Source of the DNA: Mycolicibacterium lacusdiani
GTDB taxonomy: Bacteria > Actinomycetota > Actinomycetes > Mycobacteriales > Mycobacteriaceae
Assembly (NCBI RefSeq): GCF_021916785.1
Contig: NZ_JAKCFC010000004.1
Coordinates: forward strand, 474,973-538,972
DNA: 64,000 nucleotides
Direction of reading: 5' to 3'
Part shown: positions 26,237 to 34,818 of the stretch, piece by piece
Layout of the letters: the number at the start of each line of letters is the position of its first letter
How positions within the stretch are numbered: the first letter of the stretch is position 1
Position numbers and translations under genes: made by a program
Notes under the pieces: generated by a model
The model's database searches: none
What the model was told of the DNA's origin: nothing
Seen by the model: only the letters and a program-made list of their open reading frames with translations

Positions 26237-26995
26237 ATGGATGGTGACGTCGCGATGGCGACGAGGTCGAAACTTCACGTTCGCCAGGCGGCACGCGATG
26301 GCGCGACCGTCCTCCTGGCAGACGGGGTCCTCGACAGCACCACCTATCTCCTACTGCGCGACACGATCATCAAGGCGGCCCTCGACGAGCCCGTCGCGGT
26401 CGTGATGAACATCAGCGCATTGCGGGTGCCTGCGTCCTCGGCGTACGCGGTGCTGACGAGCGCCCGCTGGCAGGTGAGTCGCTGGCCGGACGTCCCGGTG
26501 CTGGTCGTGTGCGGTCACGCCCCCGGGCGCGACGCGCTGCACGAGCAGGGAATCGACCGCTGGGTACCGGTGCACGACAGTCTGGACTCGGCCGTCGCCG
26601 GGTTGGACGACCTGACGCACCGCATGCGGCGCAGGCGCCGAGCAGAACTCCCCACCGGTGCCGCGAGTGCGCGGTACGCCCGCGAACTGGTCACCGAGTG
26701 GCTGTGGGACTGGGGACAGGGCGACAAGATCCCGACGGCGAAGGTCGTCACCACCGAGTTGGTGATGAACGTCTTCGCGCACACCGACAGCGTGCCGATG
26801 TTGAGCGTGGAGTCCCGGGACGACTGCATCACGGTCACGGTGTCCGACCGGAGCAGCACCGCACCGGCCAGGATCGAACGCGACCCCGACGACTTCCGGC
26901 TGTCCGGACTGCACATGGTCGCAGCACTGTCCGATACGTGGGGCTGGGCACCCAGCATCGACGGCAAGACCGTCTGGGCGACCATTACGTCGTAG
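26237..26995 (+). CDS. STAS domain fused to an HATPase_c (anti-sigma kinase-like) domain
   Basis: A 252-residue single-chain fusion. Residues about 12-115 have the STAS (anti-sigma antagonist) pattern, with VLLADGVLDSTTYLLLRDTI and VVMNISALRVPASSAYAVL. Residues about 140-252 are a GHKL ATPase domain with the N-box TTELVMNVFAHT and a GLHMVAALSDTWGW glycine box. RsbW/SpoIIAB-like kinases phosphorylate STAS partners, so this fusion may regulate itself or a distant sigma factor. No sigma factor lies nearby. ATG 26237 and ATG 26255 are both possible starts. Confidence 0.82.
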   Translation: MDGDVAMATRSKLHVRQAARDGATVLLADGVLDSTTYLLLRDTIIKAALDEPVAVVMNISALRVPASSAYAVLTSARWQVSRWPDVPVLVVCGHAPGRDALHEQGIDRWVPVHDSLDSAVAGLDDLTHRMRRRRRAELPTGAASARYARELVTEWLWDWGQGDKIPTAKVVTTELVMNVFAHTDSVPMLSVESRDDCITVTVSDRSSTAPARIERDPDDFRLSGLHMVAALSDTWGWAPSIDGKTVWATITS

Positions 26996-27000
26996 GCCGG

Positions 27001-27987
27001 CTAGTCGATGGTGCTCGCCAAGGCCTGCAACGTCTGCTCGGCGGTGTACTTGGGGCGCCAGCCGAGTTCCGTCTTGGCCTTGCCGGTGTCCATCACCGTC
27101 GATGCCCGACCCGCGTGCAGCCACTCGAGCGCAGACGGCACGAACGGCAGCCGTGCGATCACCTCGGACGTGGCGACCGCCGCGACGTGCGGCACCTTGA
27201 TCGGTCTCGCGCCGAGCGCCGCGCCGACGTCCGACATCGACAGCAGCCCGTCTCCGGCGATGTTGTAGGCGCCGGGCGCCGCGGTCGACGTCGTAGCGGC
27301 CAGGGCTATCGCAGCGGCGACGTCGTCGTGGTGCACCAGTTGCAACGGGGTCCCGGGGTCGGGAAACGGCGGCTTGAGCAGGGGCACGGCTCGGGTCACC
27401 CGGCGGACGACGCTCGGCAGCTGATTCCACGGCATGGCATCGGCCAGCGCGGGGGCCTTCGGGCCAGCCACGATGCACGGCCGCAGCACGTAGACCTCGA
27501 GGGACGACCCGGCGGTCGCCTCGGCCAGGGCCTCCTCGCACGCCGCCTTCTGCTCGGAGTAGTAGTGCTCCGGCGTCCCGCGCGTCGGGACGTCCTCGGT
27601 GATGGGCACCGGATTGTCGGCGTGGTAGCCGTAGGCCGCCACCGACGAGGTGTACACCAGCCGGCGCGGTCGGGCGGCGGCCACCGTCGCCTCGAACACG
27701 TTGCGGGTGCCCGCGAGGTTGATGCGGGCGCTCTCCTCCCGCGAACCCATGATGATGAACGCCAGGTGCACGACGACGTCGACGTCGGCGACGAGCCCGT
27801 CGACGGCATCGCGGTCGAGGATGTCGCCTTGGCGGTACACCGTCTTCGTCCAGCCGCGCGCCTTCGGGTCGAACGGTCGTCGTGCCATTCCGACGATCTG
27901 CTCCACGTCGGGGTGGTCCTCCAACGCCTCGATCGTCGAGATGCCGATCTCACCCGTTGGCCCGGTGACGGCGACGCGCAAAGCCAT
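27001..27987 (-). CDS. NAD-dependent epimerase/dehydratase family protein (extended SDR)
   Basis: The 328-residue protein has the extended-SDR glycine motif VTGPTGEIG (residues 7-15), a VVVHLAF strand, TSSVAAYG and the catalytic YYSEQK (Tyr-x3-Lys). The C-terminal half with YNIAGDGLLSMSDV is typical of sugar-nucleotide or steroid-type extended SDRs in mycobacteria. The substrate is not evident. It is convergent with the STAS-HATPase gene and follows the methyltransferase gene on the same strand by 45 bases, so the two may form an operon. Confidence 0.87.
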   Translation of the reverse strand: MALRVAVTGPTGEIGISTIEALEDHPDVEQIVGMARRPFDPKARGWTKTVYRQGDILDRDAVDGLVADVDVVVHLAFIIMGSREESARINLAGTRNVFEATVAAARPRRLVYTSSVAAYGYHADNPVPITEDVPTRGTPEHYYSEQKAACEEALAEATAGSSLEVYVLRPCIVAGPKAPALADAMPWNQLPSVVRRVTRAVPLLKPPFPDPGTPLQLVHHDDVAAAIALAATTSTAAPGAYNIAGDGLLSMSDVGAALGARPIKVPHVAAVATSEVIARLPFVPSALEWLHAGRASTVMDTGKAKTELGWRPKYTAEQTLQALASTID

Positions 27988-28032
27988 GACCTCGCTGTTC
28001 CCGATCCCGAAATGCCGAAACGTCGGCCGTGC

Positions 28033-28953
28033 TCAGCGCGTCGGCAGCGTGCCGCTGACGTAGACGATCTCGCCGAGCGGATCGTCGGCGTCGGGCAACT
28101 CGGGCAGCGGCACGTCGTGCCGGGCGAACAGGTCCGCCCGCGGCACGCCGGTCATCTGCCAGCCCAGCGCCGTCAGGTAGTCCATGACGTTGTTGCGCTT
28201 CCCGTGGTAGATCAGCGACGGCATGTCCAGCTCGAGACCGTGCTCGCGCATGCTCGCGGTCGACTCCCTGGCCTTCTCGGCGTCGAACGTCTCGAGGCCG
28301 GGAACGTACTCGGTCGCGACGGTGCTGCCTGGCGCGCTGAGGCGGTTCACGTTGTCGAACAACAGGTCCTGCGCCTCCGGCGGCAGGTAGATGAGCAACC
28401 CCTCGGCGCACCAGGCCGTCGGTGCGCCTGCGTCGAACCCGGCGGCGAGCAACGCGGCTGGCCAGTCCTCGCGCAGATCGATCGCCACCGTGCGCCGCTC
28501 CGCGGTCGGTTCCGCACCGATGCCGGCCAGCGTGGTGGTCTTGAACTCGATGACCGCGGGCTGGTCGATCTCGTACACGACGGTGCCGTCCGGCCAGGGC
28601 AGCCGGTACGCGCGGGAGTCGAGGCCCGACGCCAGGATCACCGCCTGGCGGATCCCGTTCCCCGTCGCCTCCACGAAGTAGTCGTCGAAGAACCGAGTTC
28701 GCAGCGCCATCTCGTCGATCCGGGCCTGCATCGTCGCAACCGACGACGGGTCGATCATGGCCATGTCGAGTTCGCCGTCGACCAGCTTGGTGAAGAAGTC
28801 GATGCCGACCGCGCGCACCAGCGGCGCCGCGAACGGGTCGTCGATCAGGCCTCGTTCGTCGCGGCTCGCCACTGCGCGGCCTGCGGCGACCAGCGTGGCG
28901 GTCGCCCCCACGCTCGACGCGAGATCCCAGCTGTCGCCCTCGGTACGTGCCAT
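28033..28953 (-). CDS. SAM-dependent methyltransferase, mycobacterial TIGR00027/LCMT-like family
   Basis: A 306-residue protein with the family hallmarks: [17 protein letters not shown] at the N-terminus, [11 protein letters not shown], the SAM-binding [15 protein letters not shown] and [12 protein letters not shown], and [16 protein letters not shown]. Mycobacteria have many paralogs with unproven substrates. The ATG is preceded by TAGCGT at 8-9 bases, a possible -10 box for a leaderless transcript. It probably precedes the epimerase gene in an operon. Confidence 0.9.
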   Translation of the reverse strand: MARTEGDSWDLASSVGATATLVAAGRAVASRDERGLIDDPFAAPLVRAVGIDFFTKLVDGELDMAMIDPSSVATMQARIDEMALRTRFFDDYFVEATGNGIRQAVILASGLDSRAYRLPWPDGTVVYEIDQPAVIEFKTTTLAGIGAEPTAERRTVAIDLREDWPAALLAAGFDAGAPTAWCAEGLLIYLPPEAQDLLFDNVNRLSAPGSTVATEYVPGLETFDAEKARESTASMREHGLELDMPSLIYHGKRNNVMDYLTALGWQMTGVPRADLFARHDVPLPELPDADDPLGEIVYVSGTLPTR

Positions 28954-29163
28954 GTGTTTCTACGCTACTGATCTTGGTGCCGGTGGTCGAGTCCCGACCC
29001 GGGCCACGGCCGCACGATCGACGCGCGATCGAGACGGTCCCGTGACACGCGCTGGTGACGAGCCCCGCACGCTCGTCACGGTCGATAACGATTGGGAACC
29101 AAAGCCATTCGACGCGAGGTACGACGGCGGGCATCGGCCGCGGCGATCACTACGGTTGCGTCC

Positions 29164-30288
29164 GTGCAGCGCCGAACAGCCCTCAAACTCCCGCTCATGG
29201 TCGCCGCCGGCGCAGCGCTGTCGAAGGTGCCGCGCGCGCAGGCCGAAGGCGTCCGGTGGACGGCCGAGCGCGCCAACACCTGGTATCAGGCCCAAGGTTG
29301 GCTGGTCGGCCCGAACTACATTCCCGCGACCGCGATCAACCAGCTCGAGATGTTCGGGCCCGGCACGTACGACCCGCAGCGCATCGACGCGGAGCTGCGC
29401 GTCGCCCAGCAGGTGGGATTCAACACCGTCCGGGTCTTCCTGCACGATCTGCTGTGGGCTCAGGATCGCGCAGGGTTTCAACGCCGTCTCGCCCAGTTCG
29501 TCACGATCGCGGCCAGCAAGGGCATCAAGCCCATGTTCGTGTTCTTCGACTCGTGCTGGAACCCGCATCCCAAGCTCGGACGCCAGACGGCACCGTGGCC
29601 AGGGGTCCACAATTCGGGCTGGGTGCAGAGTCCCGGCGCCGACCGCGTGGACGACCCCGTCTACGCAGCGACGCTGCGCGACTACGTCACCGGCGTCATG
29701 ACCCAGTTCCGCAACGACCAGCGGGTGCTGGCGTGGGACCTGTGGAACGAGCCGGACAACCCGGCGAAGGTGTATCAGAAGTTCGAGCGCACCGACAAGG
29801 AGCGGGCCGTCGAGGCGCTACTGCCACAGGTCTTCCAGTGGGCCAGGGCGGTCGACCCCATCCAGCCCTTGACCAGCGGCGTCTGGCAGGGTAGCTGGGA
29901 TCCCAAGCAGCGCAGCACCATAGCAGGCATTCAGCTGGACAACTCCGACATCATCACCTTCCACAGCTATGCGGATCCTGCGGACTTCGAGAAGCGGATC
30001 GCGGAGTTGGCCCCGCTGGGCCGACCCATCCTGTGTACCGAGTACATGGCTCGCGACGAGGGCAGCACCATCGAGGGCATCCTGCCAGTCGCCAAGAAGC
30101 ACGACGTCGGTGCGTACAACTGGGGTTTCGTCGCGGGCAAGACGCAGACCTACCTGCCGTGGGATTCCTGGGACAAGCCGTACGAATCGGTGCCGAAGGT
30201 GTGGTTCCACGACCTGCTGCGGCCCGACGGCACGGCCTACCGCGACAGCGAGATCCAGACCATTCGCAAGCTGACCGGCAAGGTCTGA
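29164..30288 (+). CDS. Exported glycoside hydrolase (GH5-like, cellulase/mannanase clan)
   Basis: The protein is about 374 residues. It starts with a twin-arginine-like signal (QRRTALKLPLMVAAGAALSK, ending near RAQA), so it is probably exported. The (beta/alpha)8 barrel of clan A is suggested by NTVRVFLHDLLW, the acid/base glutamate in AWDLWNEPDN and the nucleophile glutamate in ILCTEYMAR, with WGFVAGKTQT late in the barrel. The substrate may be a beta-glycan. GTG 29164 was chosen to place the RR near the N-terminus; a longer frame from 29092 is possible. It is divergent from the methyltransferase gene. Confidence 0.82.
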   Translation: MQRRTALKLPLMVAAGAALSKVPRAQAEGVRWTAERANTWYQAQGWLVGPNYIPATAINQLEMFGPGTYDPQRIDAELRVAQQVGFNTVRVFLHDLLWAQDRAGFQRRLAQFVTIAASKGIKPMFVFFDSCWNPHPKLGRQTAPWPGVHNSGWVQSPGADRVDDPVYAATLRDYVTGVMTQFRNDQRVLAWDLWNEPDNPAKVYQKFERTDKERAVEALLPQVFQWARAVDPIQPLTSGVWQGSWDPKQRSTIAGIQLDNSDIITFHSYADPADFEKRIAELAPLGRPILCTEYMARDEGSTIEGILPVAKKHDVGAYNWGFVAGKTQTYLPWDSWDKPYESVPKVWFHDLLRPDGTAYRDSEIQTIRKLTGKV

Positions 30289-30289
30289 C

Positions 30290-30979
30290 CTAGGCCGGTG
30301 CCGACAGGTTGGCCCTGGTGTTTCGGGTCAGGTCGTCGCCGAGGATCTCCGGCTCACCGGCGAACAGGCCGTCGAGCGCCTGCCGTGCGACTGCGCCCGG
30401 ATCGGTCTTCTGGTCGGCGGGGATGTAACTGACCATGTCGGTGTCCATGTAGCCCACGTGCAGTGCAGCGACGTGAATTCCCCTCGGCGCGAGTTCGGTT
30501 CGCATCGCGTCTGTCAGCGCCCACGCCGCCGCCTTGGCAGCCGAGTAGGCACCGCTGGTCGGCGGATGCAGCCAGGACAGCACGGACAGGACGTTCAGAA
30601 TGGCGCCACCGCCCGCGGCGGCACCGTTGCGCTCGATGACCGGCGCGAACGCCCGGATCATCTGCAGCGTGCCGAAGTAGTGCGTCTCCATCTCGAGCCG
30701 GACGTCGTCGAGGGATCCCTCGAGCAGATTGGCCCGGGTCGAGACGCCAGCGTTGTTCACCAGCACGTTGACGTCGCTGGCTTGCTCGGCTGCGCGGCGG
30801 ATCGATTCGGGGTCGGTGATGTCGAGCGCGATGGGTACGACACCGGGGATGTCGATGGTCTCGGGCCTGCGCGCGGCGGCGTAGACCTTCGCTCCCCGAG
30901 CGACGAGTTGCTCGGCGAAGCGCCGACCCAATCCGCGGTTGGCACCGGTGACCAGTGCGACGACGTTGTCCGTATTCAT
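30290..30979 (-). CDS. SDR family oxidoreductase, putative MmyB-type regulon member
   Basis: The 229-residue protein has VTGANRGLG (residues 10-18), NNAG and YSAAK as catalytic motif, with LSVLSWLHPPTSGAY around the active-site serine. Start ATG 30979 is supported by GGAGGAA in the leader. About 93 bases upstream lies a 16-bp palindrome (31065-31080) that also precedes the cutinase and catalase-like genes near the MmyB-type regulator at 36000. SDRs are common neighbours of such regulators. The substrate is unknown. Confidence 0.88.
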   Translation of the reverse strand: MNTDNVVALVTGANRGLGRRFAEQLVARGAKVYAAARRPETIDIPGVVPIALDITDPESIRRAAEQASDVNVLVNNAGVSTRANLLEGSLDDVRLEMETHYFGTLQMIRAFAPVIERNGAAAGGGAILNVLSVLSWLHPPTSGAYSAAKAAAWALTDAMRTELAPRGIHVAALHVGYMDTDMVSYIPADQKTDPGAVARQALDGLFAGEPEILGDDLTRNTRANLSAPA

Positions 30980-31064
30980 GGCCGTTCCTCCTTCGGTCCG
31001 CCCCGTGCGGACTCACTGGACGGAACGCACCCCTGCCCGGGAGCAGTCCCCGATCGACCGAAGA

Positions 31065-31080
31065 TTCCGGCTAGCAGGTA
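31065..31080. promoter_or_regulatory. MmyB-type operator candidate, copy A (upstream of SDR)
   Basis: TTCCGGCTAGCAGGTA differs at one base from copy C (TACCGGCTAGCAGGTA at 35978). The consensus TACC-x-GCTAGC-x-GGTA is a palindrome apart from one mismatched pair. It lies 86-101 bases before the SDR start at 30979, just after the stop of the small exported protein gene. Confidence 0.55.
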
Positions 31081-31082
31081 TC

Positions 31083-31517
31083 TCAGGTGATGCCCAGTAC
31101 CGCCCGGTTGCCGAGCGGTGCCCGCAGTGGAAGTTCCAGCGTGCCGGTCAGACCGATCGCGATGCAGGCCCGTCCGACGGCGTCGGGTCGCGTGCCTGTT
31201 CGCAGTTTCACTGCGACGACGTCGGTGGTTTCCTGGACGTCGGCGGTGGCGCCGTAGCACTCCGGCGTGCCGGTAGCGAAGTGCACGGCGATCGCGTCCT
31301 CGGTGGGTAGCCTGCTCCACGACTCGATGGTCTGAGGGCGGGCGTCGACGATCGCCGGGTCGTTGGTGAACGGCGTAGTGCCCGTGGGCGCCGGGCGCTC
31401 CGGCAAAGTCGTGACGACCGGCGGCGGGGGAGGTTCGGCCCCCGCGGTTCCCGAGGAGAGCAGCGGCGCCGCGGTACAGGCGGCGATGGCGACCGCGAGG
31501 GTCAGGCGGCATCGCAC
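31083..31517 (-). CDS. Small exported protein of unknown function
   Basis: A 144-residue protein with a signal peptide (RCRLTLAVAIAAC then TAAPLLSSGTAGA). It could be cleaved after AGA or, if IAAC acts as a lipobox, be a lipoprotein. A Pro-rich segment (EPPPPPVVTTLPERPAP) precedes a compact domain with two cysteines (ATGTPECYGATAD and GRACIAIG) that could form a disulfide. No family is recognised. The GTG start is 2 bases after the cutinase stop, so it is probably expressed with the cutinase as an operon. Confidence 0.7.
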   Translation of the reverse strand: MRCRLTLAVAIAACTAAPLLSSGTAGAEPPPPPVVTTLPERPAPTGTTPFTNDPAIVDARPQTIESWSRLPTEDAIAVHFATGTPECYGATADVQETTDVVAVKLRTGTRPDAVGRACIAIGLTGTLELPLRAPLGNRAVLGIT

Positions 31518-31519
31518 GG

Positions 31520-32278
31520 CTAGCCACCCGCCCGAGCGGTCGTCGCGTCCGAGCGGGACTTCGTCAACTTGCTCGCCACGTAGTCCGCCGCCTGATCGGT
31601 CAGCCCGGTGGCCATGTAGGCGCCGTGGGACCCGTTGTTGCCCCCGCCGCCGGGCGTGCAGACGGGGTCGCCGACGTTGCACAGATCGAGCGTCTTGCCC
31701 GCGTAGCGGGACCCGACCGTGATCGGCGGGGCGCCGGTGTAGATCATCTGGAGGAAGCCGCTCGACGGCTTGCCGAACAGTGCCACGGCGGCGACGTGAT
31801 CGGCGACCGACGGCGGCATCGGGCCGGTCAGGCCCGGGGGCAGCGGGTAACCGACGGGGATCTCGTCGGCGGTGATGTAGGCCGCAACTGCCGCACCCTG
31901 GGAAAATCCGCCGAGCACGATGTCGGTGTCCGGGCACCTGGTCGACATGTCGCGCACGCGGTTGCTCGCGTCGATCACACCGTCGGCGGCCGTCGCGAAG
32001 TCAAGCGACGCAGGGTAGTTCACCGCGTAGACGTCCACCGAGCGGTCCACGGCACGCGCGCGCAGGGCGTCGACGAACGCCTGGCCGGTTCTGCCGATGC
32101 CGGGAGCCTCGAACGTCCCGCGCGCGAAGACGACCTCGACGTCGGGACAGGATGCCGGGGGTTCGGGTTCTGCTGATGCGGGCGCTGCGGTGAGGGAGGA
32201 TCCCGCCATCATCACCGTTGCGATGCAGGCTGGCCCTGCGGCTGCCAACCACCGACCCATTCGCTTCATTCCATCCAC
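31520..32278 (-). CDS. Cutinase-like serine esterase (CULP family), copy 1
   Basis: The 252-residue protein has a signal peptide ending near APASAEP, then the cutinase fold: VVFARGTFEAPGIGRTG, VDVYAVNYPASLDF, nucleophile GGFSQGAA, an aspartate in CNVGDPVCTPGG, and a late histidine (SHGAYM). Such enzymes hydrolyse lipid esters at the cell surface or outside. It shares extended motifs with the second copy at 33393, so they are paralogs. Start may be ATG 32278 or 32269. It is divergent from the frameshifted PLP enzyme gene. Confidence 0.9.
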   Translation of the reverse strand: MDGMKRMGRWLAAAGPACIATVMMAGSSLTAAPASAEPEPPASCPDVEVVFARGTFEAPGIGRTGQAFVDALRARAVDRSVDVYAVNYPASLDFATAADGVIDASNRVRDMSTRCPDTDIVLGGFSQGAAVAAYITADEIPVGYPLPPGLTGPMPPSVADHVAAVALFGKPSSGFLQMIYTGAPPITVGSRYAGKTLDLCNVGDPVCTPGGGGNNGSHGAYMATGLTDQAADYVASKLTKSRSDATTARAGG

Positions 32279-32432
32279 CGATCTTCATCGTTGCGCCGGG
32301 GGCCGACACGAAGCTCCCCGACGAGCGGCGTGTGCCTCCCCGGGCGATCTCGTACACAACCGAGGAGTACTGAGGAGAATACTGCGCTCAGCGGGTAGAC
32401 GACGACCCCACGATTTCCTCGAAGGGACCCGG

Positions 32433-33381
32433 ATGCCTCAGACACCCACGCAGCGAACTACTCTCGCGACCTGGCCAACGCCGATGGAACCGGCACCGCG
32501 GCTCGCCGAGGCCGTCGGCCTGCGACCCGAGAACCTGTGGCTCAAGCGGGACGACCTCACCGGCCTGGCTGCCGGTGGCAACAAGATCCGCAAACTCGAG
32601 TGGACGGTCGGTGCGGCGGTCGCCGACGGCGTGGACACACTCATCACGACGGGTGCGCCGCAGTCCAACCACGCCAGGCTGACCGCCGCGGCCGCTGCGC
32701 GACTCGGCCTGGACGTGGTGCTGGTGTTCCCCGGTGCACGGTCGGCGCCGGAAGGTAATCTGCTGCTCGACGACTTGCTCGGCGCCGACGTCGTCTGGGC
32801 CGGGGAAGGATCCCTCGACGCCGTTGCCGCCGAGGCGGCCGACCGGTGCCGTGCGAGGGGCCGCCGGCCGAGCATCATCCCCTTCGGCGGATCCAATGCC
32901 GTTGGCGCGCACGGCTATCGGATTGCCGCCCAGGAGATCGTCGACGACCGTCCCGACGTCGACCACGTGGTCTGTGCGTTGGGCTCCGGTGGAACGATGG
33001 CGGGTCTGGTCGCCGGACTCGGGGCAGACCGCGTGCTCGGGGTGCACACCGGCGCGGTCTACGATCCCCGTGTCCAGGTGGCCGGGCTGTTGGCCGACAT
33101 GGGAGAGGTCATCGACCCCGCGGCGCTGCGGATCCGTTCCGATCAGGTTGGGGACGGCTACGAGGTCCTCACCCCGGGCTGGTCGCACGCTCGTCATGGC
33201 AGCACGGTCCGAGGCGCTCGTCCTCGACCCGACCTACACCGCCCGTGCCCTCGCCGGACTCGTCGCGGCGGTGCGCGATGGCTCGATCGGTCCCGGTGAG
33301 GACGTCGTATTCCTCGTCAGCGGTGGGCTTCCCAGCCTGTTCGCCCACCCCGGCGTGGCCGGAGTGGGCGAAAGGCGGTGA
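32433..33381 (+). pseudogene. D-cysteine desulfhydrase/ACC deaminase-like PLP enzyme, frameshifted
   Basis: The frame from ATG 32433 (ribosome-binding site GAAGGGA) encodes a fold-type II PLP enzyme: LWLKRDDLTGLAAGGNKIRK with the PLP lysine, TTGAPQSNHARL, and ALGSGGTMAGLVAGL. After GYEVLTP it runs into unrelated residues. The expected C-terminus (MAARSEALVLDPTYTARA, then LVSGGLPSLFAH) continues in the +1 frame to a stop at 33381. Removing one base from the CCCCGGG run at 33172-33178 restores TPAGRTLVMAARSEA. It is either a true frameshift or a homopolymer sequencing error. Confidence 0.8.
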
Positions 33382-33392
33382 GGCTGGCGTGT

Positions 33393-34127
33393 TTACGTGC
33401 TCGACGCCGACGTCAGCTGGTTGACCGCGAAGGCGGCCGCCTGGTCGGGCATGTCATTGGTCTTGTAGGCGCTGTGCGCGGAGCGATCCAGGCCGCCGGG
33501 TGAGCAGACCGGGTCGCCGGGCACGCAGAACTGCATGGTCTTGGCGGCGTACTGACTGCCGATCGCGATCGGCGGCGCGCCGCGGTCGACGAGGCCGAGG
33601 AACCACGGGTCCGGCGTGCCGAAGAGCACGACTGCCGACACGTGACTGGCGACGGCAGGCGGCATCGGACCGGAGATTCCCGCGGGCAGGTTGTAGTCGG
33701 CAGGCACCGTATCGGCGGTGGTGTAGCCGGCCACCGCGGCGCCCTGGGAGTAACCGCCGAGGATGATCTTCGTGCTGGGGCAGGTCGTGGCGATCGACTG
33801 AATCCTGTTGCTGGCGTCGACGATGCCGTCGGCGGCGCGCTGGAAGTCCAGCGATGCCGGGTAGTTCACCGCGTAGACGTCGACGCTCTTGCCGCCCAGC
33901 CGGTTGTTCAGCGAGTTGACGAATGACTGGCCCACGTCACCGACGCCGGCCTGCTCGAACGTGCCGCGGGCGAATACCACCTCGGCGTAGGAACAGGCGG
34001 GGTCGGCTTCTGCGGCGGCGACTCCCGTGGCCTGTGGGCCCAGTAGCGCGGTGACGGAGAGGACCGTGGCGGCGAGCCACCCGAACATCCGTGATCGGGA
34101 CTTGGCGGGGGAGCCGGTGTTCTTCAT
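33393..34127 (-). CDS. Cutinase-like serine esterase (CULP family), copy 2
   Basis: A 244-residue exported protein with a signal peptide (residues 1-38, ending VAAAEAD) and cutinase motifs VVFARGTFEQAGVGDVG, VDVYAVNYPASLDF, nucleophile GGYSQGAA and CVPGDPVCSPGG. ATG 34127 was chosen because AAAGG precedes it at 8 bases. Its promoter region contains a palindrome (34240-34255) shared with the catalase-like and SDR genes, which the first cutinase lacks, so the two copies appear to be differently regulated. Confidence 0.9.
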   Translation of the reverse strand: MKNTGSPAKSRSRMFGWLAATVLSVTALLGPQATGVAAAEADPACSYAEVVFARGTFEQAGVGDVGQSFVNSLNNRLGGKSVDVYAVNYPASLDFQRAADGIVDASNRIQSIATTCPSTKIILGGYSQGAAVAGYTTADTVPADYNLPAGISGPMPPAVASHVSAVVLFGTPDPWFLGLVDRGAPPIAIGSQYAAKTMQFCVPGDPVCSPGGLDRSAHSAYKTNDMPDQAAAFAVNQLTSASST

Positions 34128-34239
34128 GGTCGAACCTTTCCGAGAAGCTCTGTACGGGTGAGACAAGAGTCCCGTGGCGGCGGCTTCGGCACATCGGTGC
34201 TGGCACCGGGTACCAGCGACCGCTGCCGGGCACTGTGTG

Positions 34240-34255
34240 TACCTGCTAACCGGTA
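34240..34255. promoter_or_regulatory. MmyB-type operator candidate, copy B (upstream of cutinase 2)
   Basis: TACCTGCTAACCGGTA is the reverse-strand form of copy C with one change. It lies 113-128 bases before the cutinase start. About 46 bases closer to the gene is GGTGCTGGCACC (34196-34207), and a near-identical palindrome (GGCGCTGGCGCC, 35935-35946) sits at 45 bases from copy C. Confidence 0.55.
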
Positions 34256-34266
34256 GAAGGTGATCT

Positions 34267-34818
34267 TCATTCCTTGGTTCGCGTGGCGGCGCGGCCGATC
34301 GTCATTCGCGACGCCATCCCGTCCCGCAGGGTCACCGTGTGCAAGATCACTGCGCTGACGTGCGCAGCGATGACGACGACCAATGCATAGGCGAGAACCG
34401 AGTGCAGCTGCCTCAGGAGGGAGTACGCGTCGGCGTCGAACGGCGCAATGCCGGGCAGCCGCAGAGCCCCGAACACGACGACCGGGCTACCCGCCGCCGA
34501 CACCATGGCCCAGCCAATGATGGGCTGGGCCAGCAGCAGCGCGTACATCGACACCTCGGAGCCGATCATCATCCGATGTTCGAGGCGTCCGACCGTGTCG
34601 GGAAGTGGGGGCGTGCGGTGAGTGAACCGGTTGGCCACTCGCGCCACTGCGATCACCAGGATGGTGAGGCCCAGTGTCATGTGGATCGCGATCAGTGTGG
34701 CGTACGACCCGATCGAGTTGACCATCGCGAACCCGATCAGCAGTGTGCTGAACACCAGAACTGCGCTGAGCCAGTGCAGGATTCGCGTCCGCAGCGGATA
34801 GCGCACGCGGCTACTCAC
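34267..34818 (-). CDS. Cytochrome b561 family membrane protein
   Basis: A 183-residue protein with four predicted transmembrane helices and the histidines expected to hold two b-type hemes: HW in RILHWLSAVLVF, HMTLG in helix 2, and LHSVLAY and AAHVSAVILH in helices 3-4. It overlaps the upstream catalase-like gene by 4 bases, so it probably passes electrons across the membrane to or from that exported heme protein. The same pairing is known for SrpA-type catalases with b561 cytochromes. Confidence 0.88.
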   Translation of the reverse strand: MSSRVRYPLRTRILHWLSAVLVFSTLLIGFAMVNSIGSYATLIAIHMTLGLTILVIAVARVANRFTHRTPPLPDTVGRLEHRMMIGSEVSMYALLLAQPIIGWAMVSAAGSPVVVFGALRLPGIAPFDADAYSLLRQLHSVLAYALVVVIAAHVSAVILHTVTLRDGMASRMTIGRAATRTKE

